From NCBI GenBank assembly GCA_008017255.1, contig SSHD01000063.1, forward strand, positions 1-8,820: DNA of 8,820 nucleotides, written 5' to 3'. The notes under the pieces are model-generated. The model was given only the letters and a program-made list of their open reading frames with translations, had not been told where the DNA came from and made no database searches. Source of the DNA: Acinetobacter sp. GTDB taxonomy: Bacteria > Pseudomonadota > Gammaproteobacteria > Pseudomonadales > Moraxellaceae. Made by a program: the position numbers and the translations under genes. This document shows positions 1 to 5,961 of this stretch, piece after piece (within the stretch, counting starts at the first letter, position 1; each line of letters opens with the position of its first letter).

Positions 1-22
1 CAAAGGAGGGAGTTTCAAGGCT

Positions 23-784
23 TTACCAATAATTTTCCACTGCAATATTACCGACACCACGCCGATTCATAATCAAACCACGTAACTTAAGTGCCTCTTT
101 GGTGTCTTCAACCATTTGCGGATTACCACATAACATCACATGACTGGTTGCAGGGCTGAGCAACATGCCCGCAGCTTGTTCCAATTCACCATTGGCAATT
201 AAAATCGGCAAACGATCATGTAGTGGCGCACTTGGGTCACGGGTGATAATTGGAATAAATTTAAAACCGCTATGCCCTTCGCCAAAGCTCGCTGCAATCT
301 CTTGAATACGCTCTACATATGCCAGTTCAGTGGCACTGCGCACGCTATACACCAAGTTGATGTGTTGATAGTTCTGCCAGGTTGAAAAATCTTGCAGCAT
401 CGAAAGAAATGGCGCCAGCCCTGTACCCGTTGCCAATAACCATAAGTCGTGCGGTGCAGGCTGCTGATAACGTGCCAAGGTCAAATAACCATACGATGTT
501 TTGTCTAAATACAGCGTGTCGCCGACTTTTAAATGCTGTAAGTTTGAGGTAAATGCGCCATCGGGTACCACTATCGAGAAAAATTCTAGGGTTTCATCAA
601 AAGGAGAAGACACCACGGAATAAGCCCGTACCACCAACTCATCGCCCACCATTAAACCAATACGAGCAAATTGACCCGCAGTAAATTTAAACTGCGCTGG
701 ACGTGTGAGCGTGAAACTAAACAGTGTGTCTGTCCAAGTATGTACCGATAACACTTTTTCCAGACTAAATTTTTCAATTGACAT
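23..784 (-). CDS. fpr: Ferredoxin/flavodoxin-NADP+ reductase (FprA/Fpr type)
   Basis: A 253-residue cytosolic FAD enzyme that moves electrons between NADPH and ferredoxin or flavodoxin; length is close to E. coli Fpr (about 248). The N-terminal FAD-binding barrel carries the R53-A-Y-S56 signature. The C-terminal NADP-binding domain has the glycine-rich G120-T-G-L-A-P125 loop and the C219-G-N-P-Q-M224 motif. The chain ends in ENYW, and a terminal aromatic Trp is typical of the bacterial Fpr subclass, where it stacks on the FAD. The start at 784 gives the usual short lead-in before the barrel, but no clear Shine-Dalgarno site precedes it. It is divergent from the LysR gene at 870, with an 85-bp shared control region. 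By analogy with Pseudomonas fprA/finR, it is probably activated by that regulator under oxidative stress; this is inference. No terminator is visible in the 22 bases after the stop. Confidence 0.93.
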   Translation of the reverse strand: MSIEKFSLEKVLSVHTWTDTLFSFTLTRPAQFKFTAGQFARIGLMVGDELVVRAYSVVSSPFDETLEFFSIVVPDGAFTSNLQHLKVGDTLYLDKTSYGYLTLARYQQPAPHDLWLLATGTGLAPFLSMLQDFSTWQNYQHINLVYSVRSATELAYVERIQEIAASFGEGHSGFKFIPIITRDPSAPLHDRLPILIANGELEQAAGMLLSPATSHVMLCGNPQMVEDTKEALKLRGLIMNRRGVGNIAVENYW

Positions 785-812
785 GATTTGAACGTGGCAC
801 CAAACAATGCGC

Positions 813-826
813 TCATGTTAGCATGA
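813..826. promoter_or_regulatory. Inverted repeat in the fpr/lysR divergent control region
   Basis: TCATG-TTAG-CATGA is a perfect 5-bp inverted repeat with a 4-base centre, lying between the divergent fpr and lysR starts. LysR-type regulators bind imperfect dyads of the T-N11-A kind; this one has T-N12-A spacing, so it is near but not exact. A position between a LysR gene and its presumed target is where such an operator is expected. CATG halves are self-complementary, so chance occurrence is not negligible. I could not assign convincing -35/-10 boxes for either gene here. Confidence 0.35.
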
Positions 827-856
827 TCACATAAATTCTGAATACTTTTAACCATT

Positions 857-861
857 AAAGG
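857..861 (+). promoter_or_regulatory. Ribosome binding site of the lysR gene
   Basis: AAAGG lies 8 bases before the ATG at 870 and 14 bases before the second in-frame ATG at 876, which favours the first ATG as the start. Confidence 0.6.
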
Positions 862-869
862 CTTTTACC

Positions 870-1748
870 ATGCGCATGACTTTACGCCAATTGGCAGTAT
901 TTGTGGCGGTCGCTCAAGAAGGAACCGTGACCAAAGCCAGTGATGCTGTACGACTGACGCAAAGTGCTGCAAGTATGGCATTGGCCGATTTAGAAGATGG
1001 TTTAGGCGCACCCCTATTTGACCGCTTAGGTAAACGCTTACAACTGAATGATTTAGGTCGATTTTTACTGCCACAAGCCTTAGAAATATTGGGTCGCTGT
1101 GATGCCTTTGAACAAGCTGCCAAAGGCGAGTTACAAAGTATCGACTTGCGCTTAGGCGCAACGCTGACGATTAGTGATTATCTCATGCCAGATTTAATGG
1201 CAGAATTTCTACAGCATCATCCGCAAGCACAATTACAGCTGCAAGTCGGTAATACACGGCAAATGATTGAAGCAGTCAATCAATTTCAGCTCGATTTAGC
1301 CTTAATTGAAGGCTCATGCCATTTACCACAACTGCAATGCATTCATTGGCGCGATGATGAACTAGCCGTATGTTGTTCACCACAGCATCCGTTGGCACAA
1401 TTAAATCGCCCGCTAAGTCCAGCGGATTTTCATGCCGCAGAATGGGTGTTACGTGAAGAGGGTTCAGGCACACGCGAAGTATTTGATCATGCGATTTTAA
1501 AAGACTTACCCGATGCCAATATTCGTTTAACGCTTGGGCATAACGAAGCGATTTTGAAAATTGTGGCAGGTGGTTTAGGCATGTCTTGTATTTCTAAACT
1601 TGCCATTGCGCCGTTACAAGAAAAAGATCAATTAGTGATATTGGATACACCTTTTTGGCAACTGACCCGCCCGTTGTACATGCTAGTACATCGTCAAAAG
1701 TATCAAGGACCGGGTTTAAAAGCCTTTTTACAGTTTTGTGAGGGGTAG
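870..1748 (+). CDS. LysR-family transcriptional regulator, FinR-like
   Basis: A 292-residue DNA-binding regulator of usual LysR length. The N-terminal winged helix-turn-helix covers about residues 4-62, with the recognition region around T21-KAS to L41 (TQSAASMALADLE) and the LFDRLGKRLQLNDLG wing typical of the family. A linker helix follows, and the periplasmic-binding-like effector domain starts near residue 92 (LRLGATLTISDYL) and includes WVLREEGSGTREVFD at 192-206. These features resemble Pseudomonas FinR, the LysR protein encoded divergently from fprA and needed for its induction; that assignment comes from memory of the family plus gene order, not from a search. The stop TAG lies inside the 3' end of the convergent nuclease-helicase gene (21-bp overlap), and no terminator is visible after it, so its transcript probably runs antisense into that gene. 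Confidence 0.9.
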   Translation: MRMTLRQLAVFVAVAQEGTVTKASDAVRLTQSAASMALADLEDGLGAPLFDRLGKRLQLNDLGRFLLPQALEILGRCDAFEQAAKGELQSIDLRLGATLTISDYLMPDLMAEFLQHHPQAQLQLQVGNTRQMIEAVNQFQLDLALIEGSCHLPQLQCIHWRDDELAVCCSPQHPLAQLNRPLSPADFHAAEWVLREEGSGTREVFDHAILKDLPDANIRLTLGHNEAILKIVAGGLGMSCISKLAIAPLQEKDQLVILDTPFWQLTRPLYMLVHRQKYQGPGLKAFLQFCEG

Positions 1749-3710
1749 GGTTAAGCCACATTTTTTTAAATATTCAAAAGTTTGATCATAAATTTTTTTG
1801 GGTCTAGTTGCATCTGTATCATCAATATTAGGTATAAAGATAATCATGCCCTGTCTTGCACGCGTCAACAAAACACGATACGAATTTAAAAGATAATTTT
1901 TCGCTGAATTTTGATTGATGTTTTGCCATTTTGAACCTTTAAAATTCTGGTAATTCCATACGTTGTTATCGTGATACAAATTGATGTCCCACGCCACACA
2001 AGTAAAGTCTATTTCTAAACCCTGTATATCAAATTCTGTCGCAGTTTCTTCTAAGTAATAAGATGAACGGATATCGTCTTGGCCGTTTAGAAACCAATTT
2101 GAAGGATCAATTTCATTTTTTACATCAATTCCGTTTGCTCGCAATCTTCGTCCGCCCGAACTTGCAACAACACCAATTCTTTCGGTTCCTTTCGCTTGTT
2201 GTTTAAGCCAAGTTTTTGCTGTATTTAAATCCCTTGTCAGAAAAATTGGATAGTTTACTTTGATTGAATTAAAAACTTCTTTTGCTTTTTCAGGTTCGTT
2301 TTCTAAAATATGCTGAATAAACAATGCTATTTTTTCGCTTCTAAATGAACGCACAGAAACAGCCAAGTGTAAGTCTGATTCTTTATTACCTTTGGCTCGC
2401 AACCAATTCAAAAGTTCGTCATCGTTTAAATACGTTGTCTGTTCGCTTAAAATTTTGTCTGAATAATAAACATTCCAATCCGAATATTTTCGCTTTAAGG
2501 ATTTAACCCATTCCGAAACACCAGCTTCGCCCGTGTTAATTTCTTGACCACCACCAATTAAACAAACAATTGTGCACCAATCTTCGTGGCGGTTCATTAC
2601 GCTAATCAAATATTCTGGTTCGGACATTTCAAAGTCGTCAATTCCTCTTTTGGTTTTCATAAACTTTGAAACTTGTTCTTTCTGCCAAGCTCTTTGAGCT
2701 TCGTCAAAAACCACAACTTTTTCAATCGGTGCATTCTCTGTTTTTAAGTTGTCATCTCTAAAATGATGAATGTTTTGAATAAATGCTTTTGCTTCACGTT
2801 CTGCATCCGTTCGTTTAAGCTTTTTTCCATTTTCTTTTGCGGTTTCGATAGAATCGCGAGTCAATGCTTCTCTTAGCACGTCAACTAAAGGCCCATTTCC
2901 GGAAAGAAAAACCGAATGTTCTGATTCATCCGCTTTTAGTCGTTCGTTTGCAATATTTAAGCCAGCAAGTGTTTTTCCTGCACCGGGAACGCCAGTGAGA
3001 AAACAAATTGATTTTTGATTTTGTGTCTTTGCGGTTTCAATAATGTTGTTAATGACTTTTGCAGTTCGTGAAAGATTTATTGCACCGGAATCGCTTCTGG
3101 AAATTTCTTGAACATTATGTCCTTTGTACAGCGCTTGCGCTGCTTCAATAATGGTCGGTGTTGGCTTGTATGTGCTGTTTTCCCAATCCATCACATTTAT
3201 GCGCTGCGGCGCTGTTTGTGTTGCTAAAATAGTTTTTAAGGTGCTTTCAAAATTATCCGTATTGCAAAGAACACAATGCTCTAAAAGAATTGCACTTTGA
3301 ATGTCGTATGTTGCATTTGCTGCTTTTGTTGCCACTAAAATTGGAATAATGGTCTTATCGTGACTGCCTTCGTGAAAGTTTTTCAGGTCAAGGCAATAAT
3401 CTATAGTTTGGTACTGTGCATCTTTTGTGTAATGGGTACCGCCAACTTTAAATTCAATAACAAAAATAGAATTATTGGTGATTAAAATAATATCAACTCG
3501 TTTGCCCATTCGCGGAATAGAAAACTCAAAGTAAATGTTGCCTTGAATGTCTTTGAGACTCGATTTTAGAAAGTCAATTTGTTTGAGCCAAGCATTTTTT
3601 TGTTGATCTTCGAGATCATGTTGGTGACTTTTGGCAAGTTGTCCGAAAATTGAATTTTTGTCTTCTGCTAAAAATTTAGCTGTCGTGTTTTGATAATAAC
3701 TTCTGTTCAT
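1728..3710 (-). CDS. PD-(D/E)XK nuclease fused to DUF2075/Schlafen-group-3 SF1 helicase
   Basis: A 660-residue protein starting MNRSYYQ. Residues 55-115 form a PD-(D/E)XK nuclease core: E62 in the first helix, D73 (KRVDI), E86-F-K88 (VIEFK) and a RecB-like Q-x3-Y at Q101-Y105. The helicase half has Walker A G240-VPGAGK-T247, Walker B with D336-E337 (VVVFDEAQ), motif III around GGGQE 386-390, a VSVRSFR segment at 451-457, motif V around Q563-G-L-E566, and motif VI VLLTRARQG 613-621. This matches the DUF2075 (SLFN-g3 helicase) family and looks complete and catalytically intact. It has no membrane segment, so it is probably cytosolic and acts on nucleic acid. An in-frame ATG at 3818 would start inside the cold-shock gene and adds 36 unlike residues, so I chose 3710; neither has a Shine-Dalgarno site. 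It lies 52 nt downstream of the cold-shock stop and could be co-transcribed. It is probably horizontally acquired; a defence role is inference. Confidence 0.88.
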   Translation of the reverse strand: MNRSYYQNTTAKFLAEDKNSIFGQLAKSHQHDLEDQQKNAWLKQIDFLKSSLKDIQGNIYFEFSIPRMGKRVDIILITNNSIFVIEFKVGGTHYTKDAQYQTIDYCLDLKNFHEGSHDKTIIPILVATKAANATYDIQSAILLEHCVLCNTDNFESTLKTILATQTAPQRINVMDWENSTYKPTPTIIEAAQALYKGHNVQEISRSDSGAINLSRTAKVINNIIETAKTQNQKSICFLTGVPGAGKTLAGLNIANERLKADESEHSVFLSGNGPLVDVLREALTRDSIETAKENGKKLKRTDAEREAKAFIQNIHHFRDDNLKTENAPIEKVVVFDEAQRAWQKEQVSKFMKTKRGIDDFEMSEPEYLISVMNRHEDWCTIVCLIGGGQEINTGEAGVSEWVKSLKRKYSDWNVYYSDKILSEQTTYLNDDELLNWLRAKGNKESDLHLAVSVRSFRSEKIALFIQHILENEPEKAKEVFNSIKVNYPIFLTRDLNTAKTWLKQQAKGTERIGVVASSGGRRLRANGIDVKNEIDPSNWFLNGQDDIRSSYYLEETATEFDIQGLEIDFTCVAWDINLYHDNNVWNYQNFKGSKWQNINQNSAKNYLLNSYRVLLTRARQGMIIFIPNIDDTDATRPKKIYDQTFEYLKKCGLTLPLTKL

Positions 3711-3754
3711 TTTTAGGTTGTCACTTATTTTGTGGTGTCGGACTTGCCTAACAA

Positions 3755-3779
3755 CTAACGCTTTATTTACGAAAGTTAG
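3755..3779 (-). other. Imperfect hairpin over the cold-shock gene stop codon
   Basis: CTAACTTT pairs with AAAG(CG)TTAG across a 7-base loop, giving an 8-bp stem with a 2-base bulge that straddles the cold-shock gene's stop. It is not followed by a run of T on either strand, so it is a poor terminator. It may instead be an RNA stem that stabilises the transcript end, or chance in AT-rich DNA. Confidence 0.25.
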
Positions 3780-4056
3780 AAAGTAATGAAGAAGTAATCG
3801 ACTGATTATGCGTAGCAACTTTAGATTTTTTGGCTTTGGCAGACTGGTCTTCTACACGTTCTATACGCACTGCCTTAAACTTACCGCCGTTATCGACCAC
3901 CATAAATTTAACTCTTTCATTGCGCTTTGGCTCGCCTTCTGCGGCAGGAAAGTCAGAAATATGAAAAAATACCTCACCCTCTGGTGATGCAATAAAACCA
4001 TAGCCTTTATCAGCATCATATTGTTTGACTTTTCCTTGATATTGCTCAGATTTCAT
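3763..4056 (-). CDS. Cold-shock-domain protein with basic C-terminal tail
   Basis: A 97-residue protein with an N-terminal cold-shock fold (about 5-67). RNP1 is K17-GYGFI-22 and RNP2 is V29-FFHI-33, the aromatic surface that binds single-stranded RNA or DNA. A lysine- and serine-rich tail (about 71-97, including KAKKSK) extends beyond a canonical CspA of about 70 residues. Start choice: ATG at 4056 follows a purine-rich AGAGAAGAG (4064-4072) at 7-nt spacing and begins just before the domain. An upstream GTG at 4110 lies inside a terminator hairpin and only adds unrelated residues. The likely role is an RNA chaperone or nucleic-acid-binding protein, not necessarily cold-inducible. Its promoter must overlap or lie next to the upstream terminator (a TATACT at 4090-4095 is a possible -10 without a good -35). 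It may read through into the nuclease-helicase gene downstream. Confidence 0.87.
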   Translation of the reverse strand: MKSEQYQGKVKQYDADKGYGFIASPEGEVFFHISDFPAAEGEPKRNERVKFMVVDNGGKFKAVRIERVEDQSAKAKKSKVATHNQSITSSLLSNFRK

Positions 4057-4091
4057 TGCTGTACTCTTCTCTATAAACGGCTTGTTTACAG

Positions 4092-4122
4092 TATATAAAA
4101 AAGCGGCCACAAAAGTCGCTTT
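4092..4122 (-). terminator. Rho-independent terminator, probably the original upp terminator
   Basis: On the minus strand AAAGCGAC (4122-4115) pairs with GCCGCTTT (4107-4100), including one G-U pair, around a 7-base loop, and is followed by further T residues (TTTATATAC). It lies 18 bases after the stop of the upp relic, so it most likely terminated upp. It now sits directly before the cold-shock gene. Confidence 0.75.
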
Positions 4123-4139
4123 ATTGGTTGTTTTTAGCG

Positions 4140-4352
4140 TTAATCTTTTTGTACGCTGCCGAATATTTTTATAACCCTTGGCTTTTAATATATCTTTTGC
4201 AGCAATGAGCGAATTACCAGTGGCTCACATGGGGGCAATAAATCGCTAAACGATTGGCAACATCGGACACAAAATTTAGTACTGATATCGGTACGGCGCA
4301 GTAATCCGAGCTTATGTCGAATCAGTGGATGACGAATTTCTTGAATAGACAC
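4140..4352 (-). pseudogene. upp: Uracil phosphoribosyltransferase relic with two internal deletions
   Basis: The minus strand reads (V)[19 protein letters not shown] then TDISTK (4352-4275), the conserved N-terminus of UPRTase, which converts uracil and PRPP to UMP. The reading then jumps to DVANRLAI (from 4264). A +1 shift follows, then [15 protein letters not shown] and [11 protein letters not shown], matching the conserved DPMLATG region near the PRPP-binding loop, with TGA in place of a Leu codon. The last piece, KIFGSVQKD and TAA (4169-4140), is the native C-terminus. About 213 bp remain of an expected roughly 630. Lesions are: start now GTG, loss of about 100 codons after the N-terminus, a frameshift, a nonsense codon, and loss of about 55 codons before the C-terminus. 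It cannot make an enzyme. Identification is from remembered family sequence and the three pieces appear in correct order, so confidence is high. Confidence 0.9.
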
Positions 4353-4380
4353 CAGTCATACCAAAGCATATAAAGCAATC

Positions 4381-4409
4381 ATTATGCTGCGAAGTTTTTG
4401 ACTATCCAA
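4381..4409 (-). promoter_or_regulatory. Candidate promoter left from upp
   Basis: TTGGAT (4409-4404) and CATAAT (4386-4381) are separated by 17 bases and lie between the nuo terminator and the upp relic start at 4352. The -35 matches the consensus only in TTG; the -10 is better. The position fits an independent upp promoter. If still active it would make a short non-coding transcript ending at the 4092-4122 terminator. Confidence 0.3.
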
Positions 4410-4410
4410 T

Positions 4411-4440
4411 AAAAAACCCCCAGTGTTTAGGAGGTTTTTT
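4411..4440 (-). terminator. Rho-independent terminator of the nuo operon
   Basis: An 11-bp stem, AAAAAACCTCC with GGGGGTTTTTT on the minus strand, contains one G-U pair, has an 8-base loop and ends in a T run. It lies 22 bases after the nuoN stop. On the plus strand the same structure has an A-C mismatch, so it works best for the nuo direction. Confidence 0.9.
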
Positions 4441-4462
4441 ATATTACGCAGTGTTTAAAGCA

Positions 4463-5959
4463 TTACTGTTGTTGCGACAGCAAGAAGTGAATCGGCGACA
4501 GAATTTCCGACTTTAACGCAAGGTTAATCATCGGCTCTGGATACACGCCTAACAACAATACCAACAACGCAGCACCGAGTACCATGATACCGCCAACTTG
4601 CGTGCCCCAGTGTGCATCAGCATCAATACGTGGGGTATCTGGTGGGGTCATATACATGACCACCATCACACGTAAGTAGTAATACAAACCAATACCACTA
4701 CCGACCACAATCATGGCTGCCAAGAACCAATGCTGCGTCGTTACCGCTGCCATCACCACCAAAAACTTCGCAATAAAGCCTGCGGTCATTGGAATACCCG
4801 CTAAAGACAACATCATGACCGTTAAAGTTGCGGTTAACACTGGGCGGCGCCAAAACAAGCCACGATAATCTGCAAGACTTTGCGCTTCATCAACATTGTT
4901 ATATGGACTCGACATTAACGCGACTGCACCAAATGCACCGATCGTTGTCAACGTATAAGTAATCACATAAACAGTGACGCTGCCTAAGCTCGCATAGGTC
5001 ATGCTAATTAAAGCAATAAGCAAATAACCAAAATGTGCGATTGATGAATAACCGAGAATACGTTTCAAGTTAACTTGGCGAACTGCCAGTAAGTTACCGA
5101 CTAAAATCGACATTGCCGCAATGATGGTTAAAATCGTGATTAACGATTCAACTAAAATTGCGCCAGAAGTCAGCATGTAACGAACAAATAAACCAATGGT
5201 CGCTACTTTCGCTGCGGTCGCCAAAAAGGTTGCCATCGGTGCTGGTGCACCTGCATAGACATCTGGCGTCCATTTATGGAACGGCGCGAGTGAGAGTTTG
5301 AATGCTACGGCAAAAATAATTAAAGCCAAGCCCATCAATACCATTGGCTGTTTGATCGCAGTAAACAAGGCTTGAACAGAATCGTAGAATGATAATGAAC
5401 CTGTATAGGCATAAATATACGCCATACCCATCAATAACATCGCAGATGCAGTCGCTGAAAGTACGAGATATTTAATCCCCGCTTCCAATGACTGACTCCG
5501 TTGATAGGTATACGCCAACATGCCATAAACTGGAATCGACATTAACTCTAAGCTAATGAAGAACGAGGCATAATGTGAGCTAGACACCAACAACATTGCC
5601 CCCGCCACAGAACACAGTAGCAGAATGTACAGTTCTTCACGGTTATCTTTATAGGTTTCAATATAAGCATGTGACAACGTACAGCACGCCAATGCAGCAA
5701 CTAGAATCAAGAATTGATAGAGCATGGTAAACGGATCGACCATGAACATATTCATGACATTCATTGGTGCAAAATGACCACTTAACGCTGTATAGGCGAT
5801 ATAAATCACCGATAGGTTTAAACCAATCACTGACGTGGTCGCCACAAGGTTGTGATTACGTTTAATTGCAATCAACAACATCACCACAACCGCAGTCAAC
5901 GCCACGATCAACACAGGGATCAGCGGCATTAGCTCAGAATAAGAAAGTGTGAAGTTCAT
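4463..5959 (-). CDS. nuoN: NADH-quinone oxidoreductase subunit N
   Basis: A 498-residue, strongly hydrophobic inner-membrane protein of the antiporter-like family. It forms one of the proton-pumping modules of respiratory complex I, which couples NADH oxidation to quinone reduction. The conserved charged residues are in place: E138 in the fifth-helix region (SLELMSIP), K163, K221 and H228 in FKLSLAPFHKWTPD, K251 (ATAAKVA) and K398 (GFIAKF). They fall 3-5 positions after the corresponding E. coli NuoN residues. The length is within the family range. The start at 5959 follows a GGAG-like site at 5971-5975 and leaves 2 nt after the nuoM stop, showing tight operon coupling. It is the last nuo gene and is followed by a terminator. 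Confidence 0.97.
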   Translation of the reverse strand: MNFTLSYSELMPLIPVLIVALTAVVVMLLIAIKRNHNLVATTSVIGLNLSVIYIAYTALSGHFAPMNVMNMFMVDPFTMLYQFLILVAALACCTLSHAYIETYKDNREELYILLLCSVAGAMLLVSSSHYASFFISLELMSIPVYGMLAYTYQRSQSLEAGIKYLVLSATASAMLLMGMAYIYAYTGSLSFYDSVQALFTAIKQPMVLMGLALIIFAVAFKLSLAPFHKWTPDVYAGAPAPMATFLATAAKVATIGLFVRYMLTSGAILVESLITILTIIAAMSILVGNLLAVRQVNLKRILGYSSIAHFGYLLIALISMTYASLGSVTVYVITYTLTTIGAFGAVALMSSPYNNVDEAQSLADYRGLFWRRPVLTATLTVMMLSLAGIPMTAGFIAKFLVVMAAVTTQHWFLAAMIVVGSGIGLYYYLRVMVVMYMTPPDTPRIDADAHWGTQVGGIMVLGAALLVLLLGVYPEPMINLALKSEILSPIHFLLSQQQ

Positions 5960-5961
5960 GT

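Noticed and set aside
865..1473. Minus-strand open frames opposite lysR
   Set aside because: They are shadows of the conserved lysR reading frame with no start signals or recognisable protein character.
3728..3734. TTTTGTG repeated at 1734-1740 as a target-site duplication around the nuclease-helicase gene
   Set aside because: Seven bases in AT-rich DNA are likely by chance; no terminal inverted repeats or transposase accompany them.
3746..3772. XerC/XerD (pdif-like) module boundary, common in Acinetobacter plasmids
   Set aside because: CTTTCGTAAATAAAGCGTTAG resembles a pdif site only vaguely, and no second site flanks the other end.
3746..3782. A complete integron attC site
   Set aside because: One GTTAGGC core-like motif and a short hairpin are present, but the paired outer boxes are imperfect and the span is far shorter than known attC sites.
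3711..3818. 36-residue N-terminal extension of the nuclease-helicase from an ATG at 3818
   Set aside because: It would start inside the cold-shock gene, the added residues are unlike the domain that follows, and the family N-terminus fits MNRSYYQ at 3710.
4057..4110. 18-residue extension of the cold-shock protein from a GTG at 4110
   Set aside because: It lies inside the terminator hairpin, whereas the ATG at 4056 has a well-placed purine-rich site and directly precedes the domain.
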